A DNA stretch of 45,761 bases, from positions 1-45,761 of the forward strand of contig SVQV01000005.1 in assembly GCA_015065175.1 (NCBI GenBank), in the 5' to 3' direction. The position numbers and the translations under genes are program-made. This DNA is from Oscillospiraceae bacterium (GTDB lineage Bacteria; Bacillota; Clostridia; Oscillospirales; CAG-272). Shown in pieces: positions 9,069 to 17,142 of this stretch. Position 1 is the first letter of the stretch. Every line of letters begins with the position of its first letter. The notes beneath the pieces were generated by a model. That model did no database searches, was not told the DNA's origin, and was given only the letters and a program-made list of their open reading frames with translations.

Positions 9069-10097
9069 TTAATTATTCTCGAATTGCGAGAGTGCTTTCA
9101 GATTTCCCGAGTTGAAGTCACGGATATCCTTGATGCCGTACTTCATCATTGCGAGACGTGTCATACCGAGACCGAAAGCGAAGCCTGTATATTCCTCGGG
9201 GTCGATTCCGCCCGCGGTAAGAACGTTTGGATGTATCATTCCGCAGGGACAAAGCTCGAGCCAGCCCGAATTCTTACAGGAAGGACAGCCCTTACCGCCG
9301 CAGATAAGACAGCTTATATCAAGCTCAAAGCCCGGCTCGACGAACGGGAAAAATCCGGGACGGAGTCTTACGTTTATCTCTCGCTCGAAAACCTCACTGA
9401 GCATCGTCTTCATAAAGTAGATGAGGTTCGATATGGAAATGTCCTTGTCTATCATCATACCTTCCATCTGGAAGAAGGTGTTCTCGTGGCAGGCGTCTGT
9501 TGACTCATTACGGAAGCAGCGTCCGGGGAAGATCGCGCGGAGAGGCGCGCCGTACTTCTTCATGATAGCGTTCTGTGCCGCAGAGGTCTGTGTCTTGAGA
9601 AGCTGACCGTTTTCAAGATAATAGGTATCCTGCATATCTCTTGCGGGGTGGTGCTTGGGTATGTTCAACGCTTCAAAGCAGTTATAATCGTCGGTTACCT
9701 CAAAATAATCCTCCACGGTAAATCCCATGCTTACGAATATCTTTTCAAGGTCTCTCTGCACGAGTGTTATCGGATGATAAGAGCCCTTAGGCTCGGAGGA
9801 AGGCAGTGTGGGGTTATAACGCTTAGCGTTATTTATAGCATCGGCGAGAGCCTTGTTTCTCAAGCTCTCCTCTGCCGCCTCGATCTCACCTTCAAGCGAG
9901 GTCTTCAAGTCATTTATAAGCTGACCCACTTCCTTCTTCTTCTCGGCGGGAACGTCTCTCAAGCCCTTCAAAAGCTCGGTTACCTGTCCCTTTTTACCGA
10001 GAAAGGAAACACGCAGAGCCTCAAGCTCTTCCGCGGTGAGCGCTTCTGCCATACGAAGCTCAAATTGCTCCTTCAGTTCCTTTATTTTGTTTTCCAT
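9069..10097 (-). CDS. pheS: Phenylalanine-tRNA ligase alpha subunit
   Basis: 342-residue catalytic subunit that charges tRNA(Phe). An N-terminal coiled coil is followed by the class II core: HPARDMQDTYYL, motif 2 region FPGRCFRNESTDACHENTFFQMEG, and motif 3 FGLGMTRLAMMKYGI. The C-terminal half carries a Cys-rich stretch, CLICGGKGCPSC followed by CPCGMIHP, that looks like a small metal-binding knuckle found in only part of the family. No T-box leader fits in the 88-nt upstream gap; transcription starts from a consensus promoter about 50 nt upstream. pheS and pheT form the operon. Confidence 0.96.
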   Translation of the reverse strand: MENKIKELKEQFELRMAEALTAEELEALRVSFLGKKGQVTELLKGLRDVPAEKKKEVGQLINDLKTSLEGEIEAAEESLRNKALADAINNAKRYNPTLPSSEPKGSYHPITLVQRDLEKIFVSMGFTVEDYFEVTDDYNCFEALNIPKHHPARDMQDTYYLENGQLLKTQTSAAQNAIMKKYGAPLRAIFPGRCFRNESTDACHENTFFQMEGMMIDKDISISNLIYFMKTMLSEVFEREINVRLRPGFFPFVEPGFELDISCLICGGKGCPSCKNSGWLELCPCGMIHPNVLTAGGIDPEEYTGFAFGLGMTRLAMMKYGIKDIRDFNSGNLKALSQFENN

Positions 10098-10146
10098 AGT
10101 AAGTTCCTTTCGGTTATTACATTAGTTTATTATATTACAACATTAT

Positions 10147-10175
10147 ATTATACAGCATTGTTACGTCTTTGTCAA
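10147..10175 (-). promoter_or_regulatory. Consensus sigma-A promoter of pheST
   Basis: TTGACA, 17 bp, TATAAT on the minus strand: a perfect match. It lies in the short gap after the MATE gene, so pheST does not depend on read-through. Confidence 0.88.
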
Positions 10176-10185
10176 GTGTACGCCT

Positions 10186-11571
10186 TTATTTTTCTTCAAT
10201 TGCAGAGGTGCTTCGGTCGGAAAGCTCTATTATCCATTTGCGGCTGAAAAAATGACGGGCGCACATAGCCATTTTCGGTATATCCTCCGAGATATACATA
10301 AGCAAAACGAGAAGCGGAAACGGTATCTCGGTAAAGAAGCCTAAAATCACAACGGTCGGAATGCCGACAAGATAGAGTGACAGAAAATCTATAAGGAAGC
10401 CTGTTTTCGTGTCTCCGCCCGCGCGAAAAACTCCGCATATTGCGGTATATGGTATCATTTTTACGGGAAGCCAGCAAGCATATCCTATGAGAAGGGTCGC
10501 CGCTATCTGCCGTGTGCCTTCGGTTTCGACAGGCAGAAGATTGAGTATCGGCATTCGCAGAAGCAGCATAAGTATTCCTATAAAGACCGCAACGACAGGG
10601 GTAAGGAACAAAAATCTCTTTGCGCAGTCGTAGCCGCCCTCTCGGTCCCCTTCGCCTATCCGCTTTCCTATCATAATAGCCGCGGCATTGCACATACCGA
10701 CGAAGAACACGAAAAAGAGCTGCTGGAAGGTATCATAAACGGTATATGCGGAATGGTTTTCAACTCCCTGCCTCGCAATTACCGCAAGATAGACGTTAGT
10801 ACCGACAGCCCACACAGTCTCATTGAAAAGCACAGGCGCGCCAATCCTTACGAATTTATAGACAAATGCCCTCGACTGACCGAAATAGTCCTTTATTTTG
10901 CCCTTTATGGGCGAGTTTCCCAAGAAAACAAACATAAATACTACAAGCGCCTGCACAAATGCGCCTATGGCGGTAGCTATAGCCGCGCCCTTCATTTCAA
11001 GACGTGGAAATCCGAAATTTCCGCCTATAAGGCAGTAGTTGAAAAATATGTTCACGCAGACCGAAACAAGCGAGGAAATAAGCGGTACAGAAACACGCTC
11101 CACCGCGCGCAATGCGGCGCAGCCGACCTGTGAAAACATAACGAAAACAGTCGCAAAGGCATAATATTTAAGATAAACCGCCCCCACCGCTATGACCTCC
11201 GCCTCATCGGTAAAAATCTTCATAAGCGCCGAAGGAAAGGAGTAGAAAAGCAGACCGAAAAGAAAGGCGACAACGAGTGATGAGAAAAGCGCAAGACCAA
11301 AGGTTCTCTTTATATTTTTATGCTCTCCCGCGCCCCAGAACTGCGAAATAAGAGTAGCCGAGCCTGAGCAAAAGCCGAAGGCTACAACATTTAAAAGAAA
11401 GGCGAAACGCCCCGCAAGACCTACGGCAGAGGTAGCCACATTTCCGAGCGCCATTACCATAGACGTGTCTATAAGCGAGCCGCAGGAAACAAGCAAATTC
11501 TGAAAAGCAATAGGAAGCGCAAGAGACAAAGCCGTTTTATAAAAATCCTTGTTATCTCGAATAGAATTCAT
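10186..11571 (-). CDS. MATE family efflux transporter (first of two)
   Basis: 461-residue polytopic membrane protein, about 12 predicted transmembrane segments in two pseudo-repeats, the normal MATE length. Such carriers export drugs or metabolites by Na+ or H+ antiport. Family marks: IAFQNLLVSCGSLIDTSMVMALG near the N-terminus (the P-x-x-x-x-x-L-x-x-x-x-D-x-x-M region), VNIFFNYCLIGG in the middle and GVFRAGGDTKTGF in the second half. Start ATG follows GGAG by 6 nt, behind a consensus promoter. It diverges from the CPBP-tadA operon. Substrate unknown; the second MATE at 33.6 kb is a separate subfamily member. Confidence 0.92.
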   Translation of the reverse strand: MNSIRDNKDFYKTALSLALPIAFQNLLVSCGSLIDTSMVMALGNVATSAVGLAGRFAFLLNVVAFGFCSGSATLISQFWGAGEHKNIKRTFGLALFSSLVVAFLFGLLFYSFPSALMKIFTDEAEVIAVGAVYLKYYAFATVFVMFSQVGCAALRAVERVSVPLISSLVSVCVNIFFNYCLIGGNFGFPRLEMKGAAIATAIGAFVQALVVFMFVFLGNSPIKGKIKDYFGQSRAFVYKFVRIGAPVLFNETVWAVGTNVYLAVIARQGVENHSAYTVYDTFQQLFFVFFVGMCNAAAIMIGKRIGEGDREGGYDCAKRFLFLTPVVAVFIGILMLLLRMPILNLLPVETEGTRQIAATLLIGYACWLPVKMIPYTAICGVFRAGGDTKTGFLIDFLSLYLVGIPTVVILGFFTEIPFPLLVLLMYISEDIPKMAMCARHFFSRKWIIELSDRSTSAIEEK

Positions 11572-11611
11572 TTTTTCTCCGTTTTTTGTTTTTTCTTATT
11601 GTATCCTTACT

Positions 11612-11640
11612 ATTATACATTCAAGATATAGAAAAGTCAA
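11612..11640 (-). promoter_or_regulatory. Promoter of the first MATE gene
   Basis: TTGACT, 17 bp, TATAAT on the minus strand, about 40 nt upstream of the start codon. Confidence 0.82.
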
Positions 11641-11682
11641 TAACAAAAAAACAAAAAAATCCTTCAAAAAAGCCGTAAAATA

Positions 11683-11711
11683 TTGACTTTCTCGCTTTAT
11701 TTGTCTATAAT
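11683..11711 (+). promoter_or_regulatory. Promoter of the CPBP-tadA operon
   Basis: TTGACT, 17 bp, TATAAT, ending 28 nt before the CPBP start codon. It lies back to back with the MATE promoter. Confidence 0.85.
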
Positions 11712-11739
11712 AAAAATATCAAAAAGAAAGGAGATTTTT

Positions 11740-12537
11740 ATGAAGCGGTCAATGTCCTGTATTGCTCTTATTCTTTTTTTACGGGTTGCGCTTGCTTATG
11801 CCTTTGCGGGATTTTTTCCCCGTTTTGTTGAGCTTGGAAGTCTTTTTGCATCGCTTTTGCCGCTTCTTGTCCTCATTACTCCTTTCGGAAAAGGCTGTAC
11901 TCAATCGACCGAAATAGGCTTTTCCCCAAAAAGCACTTTTTCCTTTCTCCCGCTTTTTCCCTTTTTTCTCGCGGGAGTTTTAATAATCTCGGTCATAACC
12001 TCAAGCGTATCCGCCGCGGTCGGATATGAGATAGTCGAAGTAAATCCGAGCGGTAACATTTTTTCGGCACTCATTTTTGATGCGCTCGTTCCGTCTGTCT
12101 GTGAGGAGCTTCTCTGCCGTTACGTTCTTTTACGCCTGCTTTCTCCCTTCGGGCGAGGGGGAAGCGCGCTTCTCTCGGCAATTCTTTTCTCGCTTCTGCA
12201 CGCTAATCTTTATCAGATGCCGTATGCCTTTTTTGCGGGACTTATGCTGGCGACACTTACGCTTGCCTCAAAAAGCGCATTTATACCTATACTTTTCCAC
12301 CTGTTAAACAATTTAACTTCCATTGCGCTGTTTTATTTGCCCGACTCGGCGGTCCTTTACTTCTTTGCCGCAACTATACTTTTACTGCCGATATCATTTT
12401 TCATTGCCTTGAAAAAGGGCTCACTCAAAAGCTGTACAGAGGTACTGTCCGACGGAAGCGCTTACCCTATGCTGAAGGCGTCACTTTCCTCGCCTCTCAT
12501 CTTCTTTGCGCTCCTGATGCTCTTGCTAACCGTGTAA
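11740..12537 (+). CDS. CPBP family intramembrane metalloprotease
   Basis: 265-residue membrane protein with about 7-8 hydrophobic segments. The CPBP (Abi, Rce1-like) motifs are present: VCEELLCRYVLL (Glu-Glu and Arg of motif 1), FSLLHANL (motif 2 His) and FHLLNNLTS (motif 4 His-x-x-Asn). In Firmicutes such proteins process or protect against peptides, but no substrate can be named here. The ORF track begins 19 codons too early, inside the promoter; ATG at 11740 follows AAAGGAG by 7 nt and starts MKRSMSC. It lies 20 nt before tadA, in one operon. Confidence 0.85.
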   Translation: MKRSMSCIALILFLRVALAYAFAGFFPRFVELGSLFASLLPLLVLITPFGKGCTQSTEIGFSPKSTFSFLPLFPFFLAGVLIISVITSSVSAAVGYEIVEVNPSGNIFSALIFDALVPSVCEELLCRYVLLRLLSPFGRGGSALLSAILFSLLHANLYQMPYAFFAGLMLATLTLASKSAFIPILFHLLNNLTSIALFYLPDSAVLYFFAATILLLPISFFIALKKGSLKSCTEVLSDGSAYPMLKASLSSPLIFFALLMLLLTV

Positions 12538-12557
12538 AAAATATTTTGGAGATAGTT

Positions 12558-13046
12558 ATGTTTGAAGCAATCGAAAATGACAAGCTTTTCATAAGCTGCG
12601 AAGCCGATGAGACTTTTATGAAGGAAGCCCTCAAATTAGCAGAGGAAGCCGCAGAAGCAGACGAGGTCCCTGTCGGCGCGATAATCGTGCACAAGGGCGA
12701 AATAATAGCAAGAGCATACAACAGACGCGAGACCGACAAGTGCGCCACGCATCATGCCGAACTGCTCGCAATAGAACAGGCTTGTGAAAAGCTCGGCGGC
12801 TGGCGACTGCCGAATTGTACACTTTACGTTACATTAGAGCCGTGTCCCATGTGCGCGGGAGCTATTATAAATTCGAGAATTGCCCGTGTCGTATACGGCG
12901 CGCCCGACAAGAGAGCTGGCGCGTTCGGAACGCTGTTTGACCTTAATTCCCTACCCTTAAACCACAAAACGCAGATAGAAGGCGGAGTTCTCTCCGACGA
13001 GTGCGCAAATGTCCTCCGCGCCTACTTTCAAAGAAAGCGAAAGTAA
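12558..13046 (+). CDS. tadA: tRNA(adenine34) deaminase
   Basis: 162-residue zinc deaminase that converts A34 to inosine in tRNA(Arg). The zinc/catalytic motifs are HAE (His66, Glu68) and PCPMC (Cys96, Cys99); the C-terminal GAFGTLFDLNSLPLNHK is typical of TadA rather than of a riboflavin or cytidine deaminase. It has about 12 more N-terminal residues than most TadA proteins. The track starts at TTG; the ATG four codons later follows GGAG by 6 nt and is preferred. It is the second gene of the CPBP operon and ends at an intrinsic terminator. Confidence 0.94.
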   Translation: MFEAIENDKLFISCEADETFMKEALKLAEEAAEADEVPVGAIIVHKGEIIARAYNRRETDKCATHHAELLAIEQACEKLGGWRLPNCTLYVTLEPCPMCAGAIINSRIARVVYGAPDKRAGAFGTLFDLNSLPLNHKTQIEGGVLSDECANVLRAYFQRKRK

Positions 13047-13075
13047 GGAGCTATAGAAAAACAAGCAAGAAGAAA

Positions 13076-13109
13076 CGGCAGCTTTTACCGAAAAGGTATC
13101 AAGCTGCCG
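13076..13109. terminator. Terminator between tadA and the amidotransferase gene
   Basis: Perfect 9-bp stem CGGCAGCTT / AAGCTGCCG with a 16-nt loop between two convergent genes. The T run on the plus side is interrupted (CTTCCTTTTAT), so it may serve both directions weakly. Confidence 0.6.
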
Positions 13110-13122
13110 CTTCCTTTTATAA

Positions 13123-13818
13123 TTATTTTTTATTTGCGCATTTTTTACAGCACTCTATAAAATTCTCGAAAAACTTATTTTCTATCCTGTCGCCTGTATG
13201 GAAGGACTGCTCAGGATGCCATTCGGTCGCGAAAATTTTCTTTTCCTTACATTCGATAGCCTCGATAATGTTGTCTGCCGTCCTTGCCACAACATCAAAG
13301 CAGGGTGCAAGTCTGTCGAGTGTCCAGCTGTGGTATGAATTTACCTCCGCGCGCTCGCTCTTAAAGACATCATAAACAAATGAGTTTGGAACAATATTTA
13401 TCTCGTGGTTCTGATCTTGATGTGCAGGAGCTACGTCGTCCGACATTTTCTTGATGCTTCCTCCGAAATAGATATTTAATTCCTGAAAGCCTCCGCAAAC
13501 TCCGAAAATAGGCTTGTTATGCTCTGTAAAATATTTTATAAGCGCGGCATCCAAGGCGTATTCGTCTATTTCGGGGGGCGGGTCCATAGGAGTACCGCCG
13601 TAATACTTGGGGTCTATCGCCGTAGCACTTCCGGGAATAACAAGTCCGTCGCAATTCGCGCATATACTTTCAATGTCGTTCTCGTTCATAATAGCTACAA
13701 GCCCGACTCCGTACTGTCTCGCCATTATCTCATAATCATGCATGATATAATATCGTCTGCTCCAGACCGTAGGCGGATCGTTCAGACAGACATATCTCAA
13801 TGTAGTTGCAAAAGTCAT
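13123..13818 (-). CDS. Class I glutamine amidotransferase-like hydrolase (peptidase C26)
   Basis: 231-residue protein of the class I GATase fold, closest in layout to gamma-glutamyl-GABA hydrolases (PuuD type). The triad is visible: nucleophile Cys108 in IFGVCGGFQELN, His201 and Glu203 in TEWHPEQ. Family marks GLVIPGSATAIDPKYYG and NSYHSW fit, although the elbow is GVCGG rather than the more common GICRG, and no synthase domain is attached. It is likely a free-standing hydrolase of gamma-glutamyl compounds; the substrate is uncertain. It has its own promoter and is not part of a recognisable putrescine pathway. Confidence 0.78.
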   Translation of the reverse strand: MTFATTLRYVCLNDPPTVWSRRYYIMHDYEIMARQYGVGLVAIMNENDIESICANCDGLVIPGSATAIDPKYYGGTPMDPPPEIDEYALDAALIKYFTEHNKPIFGVCGGFQELNIYFGGSIKKMSDDVAPAHQDQNHEINIVPNSFVYDVFKSERAEVNSYHSWTLDRLAPCFDVVARTADNIIEAIECKEKKIFATEWHPEQSFHTGDRIENKFFENFIECCKKCANKK

Positions 13819-13850
13819 AACAAAATCCCTTTCGGTTTTACTTCTTGCTT

Positions 13851-13879
13851 ATTATATTACACGTTCCCGCAAAAGTCAA
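13851..13879 (-). promoter_or_regulatory. Promoter of the amidotransferase gene
   Basis: TTGACT, 17 bp, TATAAT on the minus strand in the gap behind the cardiolipin synthase gene. Confidence 0.82.
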
Positions 13880-13886
13880 CATAAAA

Positions 13887-15422
13887 TTACATAAACGGTG
13901 CGAAAAATCTAAGGAAATTCTGCATAGTGTATTTGAATATTCCGCCCTTGCAATCCTCCTCGGTAATGGGGGTGCAGGACTCAAGCGTACTAAGAAAATC
14001 CTCCTTTAGCGTCAGGACAGCCTCGGTATCACACATATAAGCTCCGCACTCAAAATGCAAATAAAGGCTTCGGAAATCAAGATTCGCGCTTCCGACAGTC
14101 GCCACTCTATCATCCGAAACAAAGGTCTTTGAATGGATAAAGCCGTTAGTGTATTCGTATATTTTTACCCCTGCCGCAATAAGATTGGCATAATATGAGC
14201 GTGTAGTCATATGGACCAGCTTTTTGTCGGCAATATGCGGTGTAACTATTCTCACGTCTATCCCGCTTTTGGCGGCAAGGCAGAGCGCCGACATCATAAG
14301 CTCATCAAGTATAAGATAGGGGGTATTGATATATACGTATTTTTTCGCGTTCTGTAAAATTTGCAGATAGACCTGCTCGCCCACGTTCTCGTTATCCAAG
14401 GGACTGTCGCTGTAGGGCTGCACGTATCCGCGCGCTCCGCTTGATGTGTTTATACGGGGATAATATTCCGTAATATCCTCGCTTTTGTTCGCAAGGATCT
14501 CCCACATTGAAAGGAACATCACGGCATAGCTCCAAGCCGCCTCGCCCTTCAGCATAAGGGCGGCGTCCTTCCAATGCCCGAAGCGTACTTTTTCATTTAT
14601 ATATTCATCGGCTAAATTTATACCGCCCGTAAACGCCACCTTGCCGTCAATGCAGGCTATTTTTCTGTGGTCGCGATTGTTCTGTCTGATAGTAAGAAAG
14701 GGGCGGAAGGGGTTGAACACCGCGCATTCTATGCCGAGCTTTTTGAGTGTTTTCGGATAGTCGGAAGGGAGCAGCATAAAGCAGCCTATATCATCGTATA
14801 TGATACGCACCGTCACGCCGTTTGCCGCCTTTTCCTTAAGGATATTAAGCACCGAGTTCCACATCTGTCCCTCTTGTATTATGAAATATTCGAGGAAAAT
14901 ATAATGCTCCGCTCGGGAAAGCTCCTCTAAGAGCGCTCGGAACATTTCTTCTCCCGGGCTTAAATACTTCGTTTCGGTGTTTTTATAAAGCGGAAAGCCC
15001 GCAAATGTCTCTAAATATCGCATCTGAGGCGCATATTCGGGGACTTTGTTCTCCGCCTCGGAAAGCACGGAATTTGAGAGCGACAATGCTTCCTTAGTCT
15101 TTTTTTCTACATTTGCAGACTGCTTTTTAAGCTTTCTGTTTGCTGTTTGCATCGAAAACATAAAGTAGAACACGCATCCGAAAAGAGGAAACATCAAAAT
15201 CACAAAGACCCAGAGCAGCTTATATGCCGAAATTGAGTTTTTGCGCACGATTACGTAAATGCTCACAAGCACGCTTATGATATCTGTCACGGAATGAATG
15301 ACCTTGGATGCCGTGCCTTGGCTCGCCGTAAAATAAATTATCAGGGCTATCTGTGCCAATATCAGCGTTATCGCCAGCACTCTCTGCCGAAACAGCGATC
15401 TTACCCAATTCTTTTCCAGCAT
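13887..15422 (-). CDS. cls: Cardiolipin synthase
   Basis: 511-residue membrane-bound phospholipase D family enzyme that joins two phosphatidylglycerols. Two N-terminal transmembrane segments (about 16-33 and 68-90, with a third hydrophobic stretch at 44-60) precede two PLD domains with complete HKD motifs: His252-Lys254-Asp259 (HRKIACID) followed by GGINLADEY, and His430-Lys432 (HSKTFVSDD) followed by GSANLDFRS. The length is that of bacterial ClsA. It starts 44 nt after the GH20-like gene and is probably read from that gene's promoter, although no functional link is evident. Confidence 0.93.
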   Translation of the reverse strand: MLEKNWVRSLFRQRVLAITLILAQIALIIYFTASQGTASKVIHSVTDIISVLVSIYVIVRKNSISAYKLLWVFVILMFPLFGCVFYFMFSMQTANRKLKKQSANVEKKTKEALSLSNSVLSEAENKVPEYAPQMRYLETFAGFPLYKNTETKYLSPGEEMFRALLEELSRAEHYIFLEYFIIQEGQMWNSVLNILKEKAANGVTVRIIYDDIGCFMLLPSDYPKTLKKLGIECAVFNPFRPFLTIRQNNRDHRKIACIDGKVAFTGGINLADEYINEKVRFGHWKDAALMLKGEAAWSYAVMFLSMWEILANKSEDITEYYPRINTSSGARGYVQPYSDSPLDNENVGEQVYLQILQNAKKYVYINTPYLILDELMMSALCLAAKSGIDVRIVTPHIADKKLVHMTTRSYYANLIAAGVKIYEYTNGFIHSKTFVSDDRVATVGSANLDFRSLYLHFECGAYMCDTEAVLTLKEDFLSTLESCTPITEEDCKGGIFKYTMQNFLRFFAPFM

Positions 15423-15466
15423 ATCCTCTCTCCTTTTCCTTGATTATTATTGCCAAAAAGCAAGAA

Positions 15467-16438
15467 TTATTCAAAGGTGTCGCCGTAAAGCTCCTTGGCG
15501 TAGCCGAGCAATGCGGCATCAGCCAAAATGTAGTGATAATTCTTTCTGTGAGTCAGTACCCAGGAAGCTGTCATAAAGCCCTTGATATTCTTCATTTTTG
15601 CGTCCGAAAGCGCCTTGACTACCTGCTCGCTGTTGCCCGCATGAGACCAGATAGTAGTGGTAGGCACCTGATCGTAGCCCAGCTCCTCAAGGCCGAAGAA
15701 TGCGCGGAAGCACTGTGACTGCACGCCCTCATCTCCCTTTTCGCCCTTAAGAGCCCAGTAATGCCAGTTGGACTGCAAAACGCTCTTAGGCATTTTTTTG
15801 GCGAAGGACTCGGGGCGGTGCCAGTAGCAGTCAGACCATATCCAGGGGCGCATGTTATCCTTTTCACAGCAGTCTACCATATGGTAGAAGTCTTTCCACC
15901 AATGCTCCTCCGCGCGAACCACCACATGTCCGTAAGCCGCCTGATTGTTCGCGGTCTCCTCGTCCATACCCAGATGGAGATGCGTAGGCTTTTCAAATAT
16001 ATCGCATATTTCGTGAATGAGGTCTCCTATTACTTGACGGTAAATATCGGTCGTGAGCATTCTCTCATATTCTCCGAGCCAAGCGTCATGTCCTGCCGAG
16101 AAGTTCAGCTTCGGCACGGGATTGAGTCCCTTTGCGCGCACGCTTCGCACAAGCTCACGAAGCTCATCGGGTGTAAGCGCACCCTTTACACCTATCTCGG
16201 GGTGGCTGTCATAGCGAACACCGTCTCCGATATCCAGAACCACGGTATTGAAGCCGAGCGAGGGAAGCTCGTCTGTTACACGGTCAAAAACCTCGCGGTC
16301 AAATTGCATCTCATCCTCCCACAAGGTTCCGCTTGGATGTGTGATATACTTATCGTCAACAAGCGGCGGTGCGTCCTTATCACGCCACATGTTGGTTCCT
16401 ATGTGTAAAAGCGATGCCCAGATTTTTTCTTCAGCCAT
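15467..16438 (-). CDS. GH20-like TIM-barrel glycoside hydrolase
   Basis: 323-residue cytosolic protein without signal peptide. The sequence resembles the catalytic barrel of GH20 beta-N-acetylhexosaminidases: GFNTVVLDIGDGV, AKGLNPVPKLNFSAGH, then HLHLGMDEET, where the adjacent Asp-Glu would be the GH20 catalytic pair, and late Trp-rich strands (WIWSDCYWHRPE, IWSHAGN). The usual N-terminal GH20b domain is absent, so it may act on small imported sugars or be a non-canonical family. Start Met6 of the track ORF follows GGAGG by 8 nt. Behind it lies a promoter with a palindrome in the leader. The exact substrate is unknown. Confidence 0.6.
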   Translation of the reverse strand: MAEEKIWASLLHIGTNMWRDKDAPPLVDDKYITHPSGTLWEDEMQFDREVFDRVTDELPSLGFNTVVLDIGDGVRYDSHPEIGVKGALTPDELRELVRSVRAKGLNPVPKLNFSAGHDAWLGEYERMLTTDIYRQVIGDLIHEICDIFEKPTHLHLGMDEETANNQAAYGHVVVRAEEHWWKDFYHMVDCCEKDNMRPWIWSDCYWHRPESFAKKMPKSVLQSNWHYWALKGEKGDEGVQSQCFRAFFGLEELGYDQVPTTTIWSHAGNSEQVVKALSDAKMKNIKGFMTASWVLTHRKNYHYILADAALLGYAKELYGDTFE

Positions 16439-16478
16439 GATGATGTCCTCCAAATTTCATATAATATTTAATATAGAC

Positions 16479-16494
16479 AGGCAAAATCTTGCCT
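16479..16494. promoter_or_regulatory. Operator-like palindrome before the GH20-like gene
   Basis: AGGCAA-AATC-TTGCCT, a perfect 6-bp inverted repeat just downstream of the -10 box, where a repressor would block transcription. No regulator can be assigned. Confidence 0.4.
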
Positions 16495-16501
16495 TATAAC
16501 C

Positions 16502-16530
16502 ATTTTACACGAAACAATTCCGTTTTGCAA
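16502..16530 (-). promoter_or_regulatory. Promoter of the GH20-like gene and cls
   Basis: TTGCAA, 17 bp, TAAAAT on the minus strand, about 65 nt upstream of the start codon. The rest of the 346-nt gap up to the feo promoter is AT-rich and shows nothing recognisable. Confidence 0.6.
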
Positions 16531-16705
16531 TACCTTTTCATTCTTTTTTCAATTATTATTTTTGTTGTTCAAATTCTCAAAGCATCAACAAGAAATGGAT
16601 GTAAACACACTTGTGCAAAATGCCGATTTTTCCGTTTTTTATAAGCTCTTTGATTTGTGAAAGAAAACGAAACTCAAAAAATCACAAAAATTTTTTCTAA
16701 AACTA

Positions 16706-16734
16706 TTGACAAATAAGCAAAAAAAAGGTATAAT
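16706..16734 (+). promoter_or_regulatory. Consensus promoter of the feo operon
   Basis: TTGACA, 17 bp, TATAAT, a perfect match, followed directly by an operator palindrome over the start point. Confidence 0.9.
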
Positions 16735-16740
16735 ATTTCA

Positions 16741-16760
16741 CGGTTAGCAACGGCTAACCG
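16741..16760. promoter_or_regulatory. DtxR-type operator 1, feoA promoter
   Basis: CGGTTAGC-AACG-GCTAACCG, a perfect 8-bp inverted repeat starting 6 nt after the -10 box. The TTAGC/GCTAA half sites resemble DtxR/IdeR/MntR-family boxes. A second copy of the core lies before feoB. Confidence 0.7.
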
Positions 16761-16799
16761 ACAGGGCACGACATTTCTCACGGCAGGGAGGCTGTTTAG

Positions 16800-17012
16800 A
16801 TGAACTTAAGAGAAGCGGAAGATGGAAAAGAATATATTATACGCGAAATAAAAACGGACGACGAAGAGTTAAATTCTTTTCTCTTTTCTCTCGGCTGCTA
16901 TAGCGGAGAGACTATTACCGTAGTGCGCCATATGAAAAACGGCTGTGTCGTAGCAATAAAGGACGGAAGATACAGCATTGATAATCAGCTTGCTGAAGCT
17001 ATCATCGTATAA
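16800..17012 (+). CDS. feoA: FeoA ferrous iron transport accessory protein
   Basis: 70-residue single-domain SH3-like FeoA protein, cytosolic, thought to modulate the FeoB GTPase pore. Marks: the early acidic N-terminus (REAEDGKEYIIREIKTDDEELNSFLFSLGCYSGETI), a central hydrophobic strand pattern and the terminal VAIKDGRYSIDNQLAEAIIV, where FeoA proteins have the L-x-x-x-x-A-x-x-I-x-V end. The start follows GGGAGG by about 8 nt. It is first in the feo operon, directly under operator 1. Confidence 0.9.
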   Translation: MNLREAEDGKEYIIREIKTDDEELNSFLFSLGCYSGETITVVRHMKNGCVVAIKDGRYSIDNQLAEAIIV

Positions 17013-17072
17013 TTTTGTGCATATGAAATTGTAATACGGCAGCTTTAGCGACTGATTATTTTTTACTCCCTT

Positions 17073-17090
17073 AGTTAGCGGCGGCTAACT
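17073..17090. promoter_or_regulatory. DtxR-type operator 2, feoA-feoB gap
   Basis: AGTTAGC-GGCG-GCTAACT, a perfect 7-bp inverted repeat sharing GTTAGC-N4-GCTAAC with operator 1. It lies in the 130-nt feoA-feoB gap, suggesting a second regulated start before feoB. No convincing -35/-10 pair was found next to it. Confidence 0.65.
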
Positions 17091-17142
17091 CTAATAATTA
17101 AAGGTATCAATAAAAACATATAAAACCACAGGAGAATACAAT

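Noticed and set aside
10098-10185. T-box leader upstream of pheST
   Set aside because: The gap is too short and contains a consensus promoter; no T-box sequence or terminator/antiterminator pair is present.
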